Shown here: positions 25,425 through 33,816 of the stretch, piece after piece
How positions within the stretch are numbered: the first letter of the stretch is position 1
Layout of the letters: the number at the start of each line of letters is the position of its first letter
Assembly (NCBI GenBank): GCA_029194665.1
Contig: JARFXO010000002.1
Coordinates: forward strand, 434,001-498,000
DNA: 64,000 nt
Direction: 5' to 3'
Source: Nitrospira sp.
Lineage (GTDB): Bacteria; Nitrospirota; Nitrospiria; Nitrospirales; Nitrospiraceae
The notes under the pieces: model-generated
Told to the model about the DNA's origin: nothing
The model's database searches: none
What the model saw: the letters and a program-made list of their open reading frames with translations, nothing else
Program-made: the position numbers and the translations under genes

Positions 25425-26174
25425 TCAACGTGGATTTGTTCCGCGCCACAGCGCGAGCAGCAGCTCGTTTAGAGGCTGTCCGGTGAACTGGAGCTCATGG
25501 CCGGCGCCGGCGGCCACCGCTCGAGACGCGCCGATGCGTTCAGCGAGGTCGTCGCATATCGCGTCGAACCCCGCGCTATGTCCACCTGATACGACAAGCT
25601 TCGGAAAGGTGACCGCAGCCAGCTCCATCATCGGCAGCTCGCTGTACCAGACCGGTCGCCCGCGGCGGAGCACGGGAGTCAGCGGCACGACGGCGGCAAT
25701 CACTTCGGGCGGCAGCTTGTCGGTGTCACTCCCCACTGCTTGCAGAAAGCGGTTGACCCAGTCTTCATCAGAGAGATCCTGATCCCAGAGGGCTCGAACC
25801 TTGTCCACAAGGGCCCGCGCGGCTGGATCGTGGCCACCCAAAGCGAATGCAGGTGGCTCCAGCAGCGTCAGGGATAGGGTCGCATCAGGACGGCGGGCGG
25901 CTGCAAACAGGACTCCGAGGCCCCCATAAGAGTGCCCGACGAGGTGCGCGCCATCACCCATGAGCTCGACGATGTCGTCGGCATCGCGTAAGAAATCCTC
26001 GCCTTTCGCCACAGGGCTTTGTCCGTAGCCGCGCCGGTCCAGCACCAACAGTCGAAAACCCTCATCGGCGAGCGGCCGCTGCGCCTGCCACTCCTCGGCA
26101 CCGGTCGCGAGCGAGCCATGCACGAGCACCACAGGCGTGCCGGTTCCCCAGGAGTCTACAAAAAGGTCGCTCAT
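25425..26174 (-). CDS. alpha/beta-hydrolase
   Basis: The 249-residue protein shows the alpha/beta-hydrolase landmarks in order: oxyanion-hole segment VVLVHGSLAT, DRRGYGQSP, the nucleophile elbow GHSYGG with catalytic Ser (about residue 104), an Asp/Glu-bearing late strand and a C-terminal GAGHELQF with the catalytic His. There is no signal peptide, so it is cytoplasmic. Such enzymes act as esterases, lactonases or dehalogenases; the substrate is not predictable. The start lacks a clear ribosome-binding site, but the strand pattern begins right after it. It stands alone. Confidence 0.85.
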   Translation of the reverse strand: MSDLFVDSWGTGTPVVLVHGSLATGAEEWQAQRPLADEGFRLLVLDRRGYGQSPVAKGEDFLRDADDIVELMGDGAHLVGHSYGGLGVLFAAARRPDATLSLTLLEPPAFALGGHDPAARALVDKVRALWDQDLSDEDWVNRFLQAVGSDTDKLPPEVIAAVVPLTPVLRRGRPVWYSELPMMELAAVTFPKLVVSGGHSAGFDAICDDLAERIGASRAVAAGAGHELQFTGQPLNELLLALWRGTNPR

Positions 26175-26394
26175 TTTCTGGCGATTGGCTTGAAGGACAA
26201 CAAGGTGATTGAAATGCTCACTAGATGCATGGTGATGTTCGCCGTGCCGCTATGGAGTGTAGCGAACATGGGACATACGTTACTCCGACCTGACCCTCAT
26301 TGCCAAGAGCGAGGCAGGGGTTGTGTGGTTTTCTCCTGCGCGCATTGAGCGAGCACCGTCAATCCTCTTTGCCTAACCCTCTCTTACTCTTTAA

Positions 26395-26489
26395 GGGGGC
26401 AGTCGAGTGGTCTCCTAACTGCGCGCATCCAACGAGGGCCTTCCCAGGCCGCGCGTTGGGCGAGCACGGGAGACCACTCGGCTGCCCCC
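26395..26489. repeat. large imperfect inverted repeat (REP-like or terminator)
   Basis: Two 21-bp arms (26395-26415 and 26469-26489) are complementary except at one position. Inside them a second, weaker inverted pair (CCAACG and CGTTGG) gives a nested stem. The element starts 5 bp past the stop of the minus-strand NTF2-like gene. It could act as a terminator, but the nested, GC-rich form is more like a dispersed intergenic palindromic repeat. A related word, GCGCGCATTGAGCGAGCA, occurs 50 bp to the left. Confidence 0.7.
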
Positions 26490-26493
26490 GCTC

Positions 26494-26886
26494 TCACCCC
26501 ATCACAGGCGAGCCGTGATGGTGAATCATCAACCACTCGTCGCCGATGAGTTCGTAGAGATTCGTGGCGAGGACCTTGGCTTGTTGCGGTTCGTCGGACT
26601 GTTGGGTAGTGAGATTTTCGACACAAATGATCCAGGCCAGATCGCCCGCCACCTGGACCATCACGTCGGTGAGTTCGAACTTCATCGAGAAGGTGTTATT
26701 GAAGATCAACACCCAGGAATCGCGGACTGCGGGCCACCCGGAACGAATCGTCCATCCCGGATGAATGCAGGTGACGAATTCCTGATGGACCCAGATCTCG
26801 TCCATTTTGGCGATGTCGAGACTCTCAAAGGCATCGTAGAATTTCTGGTTGGCTTTTGTAACGGCTTCGATACGCTGTTTCAACAA
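26494..26886 (-). CDS. NTF2-like (SnoaL-type) protein
   Basis: A 130-residue protein with the cone-shaped NTF2 fold pattern: N-terminal helices (AVTKANQKFYDAFESLDIAK), then IWVHQEFVTCIHPGW, a helix with SWVLIFNNTFSM, and strands ending in WLMIHHHGSPV. This closely resembles SnoaL-like proteins of unknown ligand. The start is a TTG (26886) seven nt after GGGAGG; a second TTG follows immediately. It is probably a small-molecule-binding or isomerase-like protein. It is 70 bp downstream of a DMT transporter gene on the same strand and is followed by a large inverted repeat. Confidence 0.8.
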   Translation of the reverse strand: MLKQRIEAVTKANQKFYDAFESLDIAKMDEIWVHQEFVTCIHPGWTIRSGWPAVRDSWVLIFNNTFSMKFELTDVMVQVAGDLAWIICVENLTTQQSDEPQQAKVLATNLYELIGDEWLMIHHHGSPVMG

Positions 26887-26956
26887 GGCTGCGCCTCCCA
26901 GTCAGCGGAGCCGTATCATACTGGAATCATCAGGAACAGGCGAGCAGGGAATCAGG

Positions 26957-27868
26957 CTAGCCTTGATCGAGCTTAGCCGTTTGACGATTGACGGCCCAAA
27001 CTCCGGCCAGGATGAGCCCGATGCCGATGAGTTCGATCACCCCGACAGATTCCCCCAAAATCAAGGCGGATAACCCGATCGCCGCAACCGGTGTCAGGTT
27101 CCCCAAGACTGAGGCCCGTGATGGTCCGATACCTTTCACGCCAAAAAGCCATGCCTGTTGGGCCACAGCCGTGGCAAAGATGATGAGATAGCCCAGTGCG
27201 AGCCAATCAGAGGTGGTCACCGAGGCGACACCGGCGGCCATCATTTTTTGATCTGTCCATAGGAGCGGAATCTGTAGGACCGTCGCGACCATCACTGTTG
27301 TCCAGTTCACGGTTAGCGCCGAAACTCGCTCCATGATGGTGCGGCTGCCGATACTGTAGAGCGCCCAACTCACGACGCCGAGAAAGACCAACGTGCTTCC
27401 CAGTAGCGGCTGCTCGCCGGCCGCTTGAAAGCCCCCTACGGAGACCAGCCCGACGCCCGCGAAGGAAAGTACTGCTCCGGCCCACACTGCGCGCAACGGC
27501 ACATCTCGAATCAACATGGCCGAGAGCAGGGCCGTGACGACCGGGCTCGATCCGATGATCACCCCGCCGACCGCTCCGCTCACATAGTTGAGTCCCATAA
27601 GGATGAGCAGGTGGTTCCCCAGCACGCCGAGCCCAAGTAGCCCCAGCAACCCCACGTCGGCGCGACTGATTTTGATCGTGCCGGCTTCTTGCGACCACCA
27701 GGTTGCGAGGAGGATCGCCAGTCCTCCCAGATCGCGCAGGACCGACGCTTCGACGGCGGAAAACGAGCCGAGGGCCATCTTCTGCGCCACAATGGAACCG
27801 CCCCACAGGACCGCCGCGAACACGACAGATCCGTAGGCCAGCGTATTGTCCGATTGACTCATTGTCAT
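26957..27868 (-). CDS. EamA/DMT-family inner-membrane transporter
   Basis: A 303-residue protein with ten hydrophobic segments in two five-helix halves, the EamA duplication. The first half contains VVFAAVLWGGSIVAQKMAL, the second VVSWALYSIGSRTIMERVS, and it ends with GEVxGxxLILAGVW-like residues typical of the family. These drug/metabolite transporters export amino acids, nucleosides or metabolites; the substrate is not predictable. Start is either of two closely spaced ATGs. It may be co-transcribed with the NTF2-like gene downstream. Confidence 0.88.
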   Translation of the reverse strand: MTMSQSDNTLAYGSVVFAAVLWGGSIVAQKMALGSFSAVEASVLRDLGGLAILLATWWSQEAGTIKISRADVGLLGLLGLGVLGNHLLILMGLNYVSGAVGGVIIGSSPVVTALLSAMLIRDVPLRAVWAGAVLSFAGVGLVSVGGFQAAGEQPLLGSTLVFLGVVSWALYSIGSRTIMERVSALTVNWTTVMVATVLQIPLLWTDQKMMAAGVASVTTSDWLALGYLIIFATAVAQQAWLFGVKGIGPSRASVLGNLTPVAAIGLSALILGESVGVIELIGIGLILAGVWAVNRQTAKLDQG

Positions 27869-27993
27869 TGGATACCGTCGTTCCGGCTCGCCGTCAAGCA
27901 GTATTCCTCGCTCAATGCATTTTGTTGACGGTATTTGCCTTTGTGGGTAACCTCCGTCTAAGAGATAACGCCGGTCAAAAAGGGAGGCATTTC

Positions 27994-28398
27994 ATGATCC
28001 AGCAGCTGCGTCTCCGAGTGTGTGTGGCAATGGTAATGGGTGCGTCTGTCCTCTTAGGAGGCTGCACCACGGCTCTTGTCCGTGATGACGTCAAGTACAC
28101 GAACACCGGCGCCCATTGCTCAGGCTCCGAGGCGGTCGACGATTCCTCCATCGCGGTACTGCCGGTCCCAGTGGTCGCCTTCGTCGTTCCTCACGCGAAC
28201 CTTCACGAGATCAAGGCCGATGACTATCTGAAGCGCTGCGGCAATCCGACCACCTTGATCAACCGGAAGGTCGAGGTCAACCGCACCGCTTGTATTCCAG
28301 CCGGATTGACTCGCATCATCACCCTCGGGATCTGGCAATGGTGCCCCGCCAGCGTGTCGTGGGAAGCGGATGTCAAGCTGTCATGGATAGAGAGATAG
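27994..28398 (+). CDS. small lipoprotein, 134 aa
   Basis: The start at 27994 has AAAGGGAGG about 5 nt upstream; the open frame extends earlier but overlaps the neighbouring transporter antisense. The protein has a lipoprotein signal (MVMGASVLLGGC) and a mature part with two Cys pairs (CSGSEAV; KRCGNPTT, TACIPAG, QWCPAS) that may form disulfides in the periplasm. I do not recognise the family. It is monocistronic. Confidence 0.75.
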   Translation: MIQQLRLRVCVAMVMGASVLLGGCTTALVRDDVKYTNTGAHCSGSEAVDDSSIAVLPVPVVAFVVPHANLHEIKADDYLKRCGNPTTLINRKVEVNRTACIPAGLTRIITLGIWQWCPASVSWEADVKLSWIER

Positions 28399-28668
28399 GC
28401 GCACGGTCGTGTTCGAGACTATGCGCATGCCATTCAAGACCAATCCCCACGGCCCCCCTATCGCATGTCGATGAATACCTGAACCGCCTCTATCACCAAT
28501 TGAGACTCATCCTGCTTCGGCGGAAGGCCGTTGTCGATTTCAGGCTACTCCGACGACTAGCAAGTAGGCATTCATCTCCCCAGGGGAAAAGGAGGACCTA
28601 TGAGGAGGTGACAACGAATGACCGAATACGCTGCATGGATTAGCCATCACCATAACGAGGAGTACACC

Positions 28669-29025
28669 ATGAAATATCTCTGCCTGGTCTATGTCGAAGA
28701 AAAAGTGCTCAATGCTTTTCCAAGTCACGAACGTCTCGCGATCTCCGATGAAGCGATGGCCTACTGTGACACATTGCAGAAAGCCGGCCGATTGCTCGCC
28801 GCCTCCCCTCTCCATCCGGTGGAAACCGCGACCACGGTGCGGGTCCGAGCGGGCAAGACGTCGACCACCGATGGACCATTCGCCGAGACCAAGGAGCAAC
28901 TCGGCGGGTTTCTCATGATCGACGTGCCGGACCTGAACGACGCCATCCGTGTGGCGGCTCATTTTCCCGCCGCCCGCTTCGGCGCGGTGGAAGTCCGCCC
29001 CTTGAAGGAGCACGGTTGCGCGTGA
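28669..29025 (+). CDS. YCII/DGPF-domain protein
   Basis: A 118-residue protein starting [11 protein letters not shown], with [20 protein letters not shown] and the family motif [15 protein letters not shown]. The DGPF subgroup of YCII-like proteins has a ferredoxin-like fold and is typically encoded next to ECF sigma factors of group ECF42. Its stop codon (29023-29025) lies just before or inside the start region of exactly such a sigma factor gene. Its biochemical role is unknown; it may be a small enzyme or a partner of the sigma factor. Confidence 0.9.
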   Translation: MKYLCLVYVEEKVLNAFPSHERLAISDEAMAYCDTLQKAGRLLAASPLHPVETATTVRVRAGKTSTTDGPFAETKEQLGGFLMIDVPDLNDAIRVAAHFPAARFGAVEVRPLKEHGCA

Positions 29026-29036
29026 CGGAATGCACC

Positions 29037-30290
29037 ATGAGCGACGACTCGCCGACACAGGCGCGCGAGAGGGTGGAAGAAGTCTATCGTTCCGAGTCGC
29101 GTCACGTGCTGGCCACGTTGATTCGTCTGCTTGGCGATTTCGACGCAGCCGAAGAAGCGTTGCACGAAGCTTTCGTCGCGGCGACGGAGCAATGGCCACG
29201 CGACGGCGTACCGGGCAACCCGCTCGCCTGGCTTGTCTCCACCGGCCGTTTCAAAGCCATCGACGGCATGAGACGACGTGCCCGTTACGATGCGTCCTTG
29301 GGAGAGTTCGCCAAGGAGATCGAAACAGCGACGAGCGATCCGGCGGAGCAGGAGGATCAGTCCATCGAGGATGATCGATTGCGACTGATTTTCACCTGTT
29401 GCCATCCGGCCCTTTCACCGGAGGCACAAGTGCCCATGACTCTGCGAGAGGTCTGCAATCTCACCACGGAAGAAATCGCACATGCGTTTCTCACCAAACC
29501 TGCCACGATTGCACAACGGATTGTGCGTGCGAAATCGAAGATCCGCGATGCGCGGATCCCTTACGAAGTGCCGCCTCCAAGCGAGTTGCCGGACCGATTG
29601 GATACGGTGTTGCACGTCGTCTATCTTCTGTTCAACGAGGGCTATTCGGCTTCGTTCGGCACCTCGCTCACCAGGGCCGATCTTTCCGGCGAAGCGATTC
29701 GCCTCGGCCGACTCCTCTTACAGCTCTTGCCTGAACCGGAGGTCATGGGGCTTCTTGCCTTGATGTTGCTCCACGAATCACGGCGTGGAGCACGCACGTC
29801 TGAAACGAAGGAACTCGTATTGTTGGAACATCAAGACCGCTCGCTGTGGAATCAGACCCTCATCAGGGAAGGCGTGGGGTTGATCGAACGAGCGCTGGCT
29901 TCACGACGTTTCGGTCCCTACACCTTGCAGGCGGCCATCGCCGCAGTCCACGCCGAGGCTTCAAGCACCCTTGAGACCGATTGGTCCCAAATCGTCGCAT
30001 GGTACGATCTGCTCTTGCGAGCCGATCCATCACCGATCATCGCGCTCAACCGGGCAGTGGCGGTTGCCATGCGTGATGGACCGGCCAAAGGGCTGGAATT
30101 GGTCGATGCACTCCTGGCAAACGGTGAGTTGACGAACTATCACCTCGCGCACGCTGCACAGGCTGATCTCTGCCGACGACTTGGAAAGCACGCAGAGGCC
30201 CGCGCTTCATACAAGAAGGCACTTGCTCTCACCAAGCAAGAACCGGAACGGCGGTTTCTGGAAAAGCGCCTGGCGGAGTTGGCGGACTGA
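29037..30290 (+). CDS. ECF42-type sigma factor with C-terminal TPR-like extension
   Basis: A sigma-70 region 2 ([38 protein letters not shown]) and region 4 ([27 protein letters not shown]) are followed by about 220 residues containing [19 protein letters not shown] and a final helical pair, a TPR-like tail typical of ECF42. No anti-sigma gene is present; the C-terminal domain is thought to take on that control. The 418-residue length matches. The true start may be TTG 29016, GTG 29022 or ATG 29037; the first two overlap the DGPF gene. Translational coupling is likely. The pair probably responds to stress, but the signal is unknown. Confidence 0.9.
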   Translation: MSDDSPTQARERVEEVYRSESRHVLATLIRLLGDFDAAEEALHEAFVAATEQWPRDGVPGNPLAWLVSTGRFKAIDGMRRRARYDASLGEFAKEIETATSDPAEQEDQSIEDDRLRLIFTCCHPALSPEAQVPMTLREVCNLTTEEIAHAFLTKPATIAQRIVRAKSKIRDARIPYEVPPPSELPDRLDTVLHVVYLLFNEGYSASFGTSLTRADLSGEAIRLGRLLLQLLPEPEVMGLLALMLLHESRRGARTSETKELVLLEHQDRSLWNQTLIREGVGLIERALASRRFGPYTLQAAIAAVHAEASSTLETDWSQIVAWYDLLLRADPSPIIALNRAVAVAMRDGPAKGLELVDALLANGELTNYHLAHAAQADLCRRLGKHAEARASYKKALALTKQEPERRFLEKRLAELAD

Positions 30291-30454
30291 GTGTGGCCTT
30301 GATGATCAGCCATCCTCCCTGATAATTGTCCGCTATCCTTCCCTGCAACCCCCTGACTGACCCATCCATGGCTCCGCAACGGCAGACCATGACAAACAGA
30401 GACCCAGAGCCATGAAGGCTCAGAATTTGGTAACATGGTCCGGCGAGCCTACCC

Positions 30455-31582
30455 ATGAAGCGTGAGAATTGGATCGGATCGACCTTACTTGTCTTGTTTG
30501 TCCTCCTGCTGGGCATCGGCCTCGCGTCATGGAAGTACGAATCGTTCCAGAGCGAGCAGGCCGCTTCGGCCAATCAGCCGGAGCCGATGGAGTCGGTCAC
30601 CCTTGCCGTCGCACGAGCAATCGACCACCGCCAGACGACTACCTCTATCGGCACCGTGTTGGCCTTACGTTCCATCACGCTGAAGAACGAACTCGCCGGG
30701 ACGGTCCGGGACGTCCGGCTCATCCCGGGGCAGATCGTGGAACCGGGAACATTACTGGTTGCGCTTGATGTGTCGGTGGAAGAAGCGGAGCTCAAGGCCC
30801 AAGAAGCCCAGGCCGCCCTGGCTACAACCGTCCTCAATCGCAGGAGGAGCCTGAATCAAGAGTTGGCGACCACGCAGGAAGAAGTGGATCGCGCCCGCGC
30901 CGACTTGGATGTGGTACGAGCTCAGATCGCCCGCACGAAGGCCATCATCGCCAAGAAGACCATCCGGGCCCCGTTCCGTGCACGCGTCGGCATTGCCGAT
31001 GTCCATCCAGGCCAGTACCTGGAAGAGGGAACGTTGCTCACGACGCTCCAGGGCGTCGGCGAAGCTGTGCATGTGGACTTCACGGTCGCGCAGCAGATCG
31101 CCGCCGGCTTGCAGGGCGGCGAAGCCGTCGAAGTGCTCGCGGCCGGTGATTCCCCTGCTGTCATGGCCAGGATCGTGGCTCTCGACGCCCGCATCGATCC
31201 GACGACCCGGAATGCCATGATACGTGCCAGAATCGAAGGTACCCACAATGTACCGGCACCCGGAGCTTCAGTTCGCGTCCGGGTCCCGGTCGGCCCTCAA
31301 CGTACAGTCGTCGCGATTCCGGTCAGCGCGCTCCGTAAGGGGCCGGGAGGCGACCAAGTATTCGTCATCCTGCCGGACAAAGACGGACGCAACCGAGTCC
31401 ATACCCGCCAGGTTGAAAGCGGCGCCATGGTCGGCGATGAGATCGTGATCCATACCGGCCTGAAGGCCGGCGAGCAGATCGCCGCGGTGGGTTCCTTTAA
31501 GCTCCGCGACGGTGTCCTCGTCGCGGTCGCGGAGGCTGCCGAGAATAACTCGAAAGGGTCTCACGAGACCGGGAAACCCTGA
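30455..31582 (+). CDS. RND-efflux periplasmic adaptor, orphan
   Basis: A 375-residue membrane-fusion protein with an N-terminal membrane anchor (LLVLFVLLLGIGLASW), a barrel-sandwich hybrid domain (GTVRDVRLIPGQIVEPGTLL), a short helical hairpin (about 110-160), IRAPFRARVGIADVHPGQYL and a C-terminal beta-barrel and membrane-proximal domain (VVAIPVSALRKGPGGDQVFV). This is the RND-type adaptor layout. The expected inner-membrane RND pump gene is not next to it: the following gene encodes a methyltransferase-like lipoprotein. The partner must be elsewhere or lost. The start has a weak ribosome-binding site. Confidence 0.85.
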   Translation: MKRENWIGSTLLVLFVLLLGIGLASWKYESFQSEQAASANQPEPMESVTLAVARAIDHRQTTTSIGTVLALRSITLKNELAGTVRDVRLIPGQIVEPGTLLVALDVSVEEAELKAQEAQAALATTVLNRRRSLNQELATTQEEVDRARADLDVVRAQIARTKAIIAKKTIRAPFRARVGIADVHPGQYLEEGTLLTTLQGVGEAVHVDFTVAQQIAAGLQGGEAVEVLAAGDSPAVMARIVALDARIDPTTRNAMIRARIEGTHNVPAPGASVRVRVPVGPQRTVVAIPVSALRKGPGGDQVFVILPDKDGRNRVHTRQVESGAMVGDEIVIHTGLKAGEQIAAVGSFKLRDGVLVAVAEAAENNSKGSHETGKP

Positions 31583-31722
31583 ACCGATCCTGATGCCACA
31601 GGACAGCGCACGAACAGCGTTCGGCGACCGGTTCACCAAATATCCCTTATTTGGAGGTCGTCGTCATCCCGGTCATTCTATTTGACCGACCAGAAACAAC
31701 GGTATCGAGAACGGAAAAGACT

Positions 31723-32352
31723 ATGCACTACAGGTTGCCACGCAAGTTTCATAGCACACTTTTGGTTATCGTGCTCTCTCTCACCGGTTGTGCCGAGCTG
31801 ACCTATCAGCGTATGAACGATCCCTCGCGGGACGTCTGGCAGAAACCACAAGGAGTCGTTGAAAAGCTGGCCATCGTGCCGGGATCGCGCGTTGCAGACT
31901 TGGGTGCCGGTGGAGGGTACTTTACCTGGCATCTAGCCAAGGCGGTCGGGCCGAGAGGAACGGTCTATGCGGTTGATATCGAGGAGAAAGCCATTGATAT
32001 GATCTTCAAAGAAATGGTCGCCCGAGGGACTCCGAATGTCCGACCCATCCTGGCCGAGCGGCACGATCCAAGACTTCCAGAACCCGTCGACCTGGTGTTC
32101 AGTTGCAATACCTACCACCTGATAAATGACCGCGTCGCCTATTTTCGGTCTCTTGCCTCATCGCTACGGCCCGGCGGTCGCATCGCGATTCTCGATGCTC
32201 ATCCTCGTGGATTGGTTTCTGGCCTATTCGGTCACAAAATCAAGAAAGAAGCGGTCCGGCGAGAAATGAAGGACGCCGGCTATCTTCTGGTCGGTGACTA
32301 CGATCTCATCGATCGCCAACATTTCCAGATTTTCGCGAGGGCGGAGAGTTGA
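31723..32352 (+). CDS. methyltransferase-like lipoprotein
   Basis: The ATG at 31723 gives 209 residues starting with a lipoprotein signal (LLVIVLSLTGC). The rest is a class I SAM-methyltransferase fold: glycine loop VADLGAGGGYFTWHLA, acidic residue after the second strand (VYAVDIEE), then FSCNTYHLI and LRPGGRIAILD. Such exported methyltransferase-like proteins (COG4798-type) are known in several phyla, though SAM is not normally available in the periplasm, so the real ligand or location is puzzling. The frame extends upstream to 31651 with no ribosome-binding site. It follows the RND adaptor by 140 bp. Confidence 0.82.
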   Translation: MHYRLPRKFHSTLLVIVLSLTGCAELTYQRMNDPSRDVWQKPQGVVEKLAIVPGSRVADLGAGGGYFTWHLAKAVGPRGTVYAVDIEEKAIDMIFKEMVARGTPNVRPILAERHDPRLPEPVDLVFSCNTYHLINDRVAYFRSLASSLRPGGRIAILDAHPRGLVSGLFGHKIKKEAVRREMKDAGYLLVGDYDLIDRQHFQIFARAES

Positions 32353-32406
32353 GATCCGGTCATTCTTGGGTTTCAAGAACAGAGATTGGAGCCAAGCAAT
32401 TCTTGC

Positions 32407-32766
32407 TCACGTCTCCATCATTTCGAGCCGGGTATCGAACTCGTTTCCGCAGACTGTGCATCGGATACAGTCCGACTCCACCGTAAATTCATCGGAACGT
32501 ATCCCCATCCCGCCGCAATCCGGGCAGCGGGCAAGGTGAACTTTCTGATCATCCACCGTCTCGTATTGCACACCGTGAAGACAGTACACCGGTTTTCCGT
32601 CAAGCTGCCATGGTCGTCCTGCATTGTCGATGACCGGCAAGACGAGGTAATGATGGTTCACATAGTCCTCCATCTCGCGGCGAGTCGCAAAACCGTCTTT
32701 GACCAGTTTGTCGGATACAGCATGGTACAGCCCGCCGTCTTTTACGATCACTTTGGTCGGCCCCAT
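32407..32766 (-). CDS. zinc-ribbon-like protein, 119 aa
   Basis: The ATG at 32766 is preceded by GAGGAGG at the right spacing; a start six codons earlier is less likely. The N-terminal part is GPTKVIVKDGGLYHAVSDKL with a helical segment. The C-terminal half carries CPDCGG and CIRCTVCGNEFDTR, two Cys pairs that should bind one zinc. Its role is unknown; it may be a nucleic-acid or protein-binding accessory factor. It is about 100 bp downstream of a CBS-domain gene on the same strand, so the two may be co-transcribed. Confidence 0.7.
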   Translation of the reverse strand: MGPTKVIVKDGGLYHAVSDKLVKDGFATRREMEDYVNHHYLVLPVIDNAGRPWQLDGKPVYCLHGVQYETVDDQKVHLARCPDCGGMGIRSDEFTVESDCIRCTVCGNEFDTRLEMMET

Positions 32767-32865
32767 CGGTTCACCTCCTCGCAAAAATCATCACCTGTAC
32801 AGAGGCACCAACAACCCCCTGCGTTTTCCGAGCTCATGACATTTCAGCCACAGCAAGTTCCATCG

Positions 32866-33636
32866 CTAGACGACGCCGGAGTAATACCGCAGAATATTGG
32901 AGACCGAGATGACGCCGATAATCTGTCCGTCTTGCGTGACGGCGACGTGTCGGGTGGCCTGCTCCTTCATGAGCCGCACGGCGTCGATAATCGGACGATC
33001 ACCTGCAATGGCCACCACCGGTTTGCGCATGCAGGCTTTGGCCGGCGTAGTATTCGCGTCGACGCCGTTGGCGACCACGGCTCGCGCCAGAATCGAATCC
33101 GTGATGAACCCCACGTACGATTGATTGTCGGTCAGAAGCAGCGAGCCTAGTTTCCATTTCTGCATCATCTGCCCCGCCTCCCGCAGGCTGGTTTCTTGCG
33201 AGACACTCTGAATCTCGGGAGTCATGTGCTCCGCCACTTGAGGACCGATCAGGGTCTGCCGACTGGCCTTCCCTCCTTTGGGTTCGGTCGCGCGGCGGGC
33301 TTCCAACTCCGAGATGCAGCTTTCCAACACCCGGCTTCGCTGGAGCAAGCTGTACCGTTGACCGTCCATACCGGCGCTTTCCGGCGCTTCGTCCGTCATG
33401 TTCACAAGGCCGGACGCTTCACCCAGTTCAGCATATTCATAGGCATGGAGGAGATCGGAGGTCTGCCCAAGGAGATCGCCGATCAATCGCTCCGTGTCCA
33501 GATCGAACTCTTCCAAGTTACGGGTCGGTGTGCCCTTGCCCAGGAACGTAGCCAGTTCAGCCAGCTGTTTGCGCATGCGTTCGATACTACGATCGAGTGA
33601 AATCCGTTGTTTTGCGGAAGCGGTGCGCGTGGACAT
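32866..33636 (-). CDS. CBS-domain-pair protein
   Basis: Start ATG 33636, with GAGGAGG about 6 nt upstream, gives 256 residues. An N-terminal helical, coiled-coil-like segment (SIERMRKQLAELATFLGKG) precedes a C-terminal CBS pair: MTPEIQSVSQETSLREAGQM with LLTDNQSYVGFITDS, then ACMRKPVVAIAGDRPIIDAV and HVAVTQDGQIIGVISVSNIL. CBS pairs bind adenosine ligands (AMP, ATP, SAM) and regulate attached domains. Here no catalytic domain is attached, so it may be a stand-alone regulator. It lies divergently next to the nxr-linked two-component system. Confidence 0.88.
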   Translation of the reverse strand: MSTRTASAKQRISLDRSIERMRKQLAELATFLGKGTPTRNLEEFDLDTERLIGDLLGQTSDLLHAYEYAELGEASGLVNMTDEAPESAGMDGQRYSLLQRSRVLESCISELEARRATEPKGGKASRQTLIGPQVAEHMTPEIQSVSQETSLREAGQMMQKWKLGSLLLTDNQSYVGFITDSILARAVVANGVDANTTPAKACMRKPVVAIAGDRPIIDAVRLMKEQATRHVAVTQDGQIIGVISVSNILRYYSGVV

Positions 33637-33816
33637 AACACCTCCTCTAGACAGGCGGGGTAAAGGCGAGATACAGGTGGATGATACCTCCATCGGAATA
33701 TGCGAAGCAAGCCGACCGAACTGTAGCCGATTACGATCTCATCGCCCGCAGGCATTTCCAGGTTTTGCGAAGTCTGGCGACTGAGGGCCGCTCACGGCTC
33801 TTGGACTGTCGCGATT

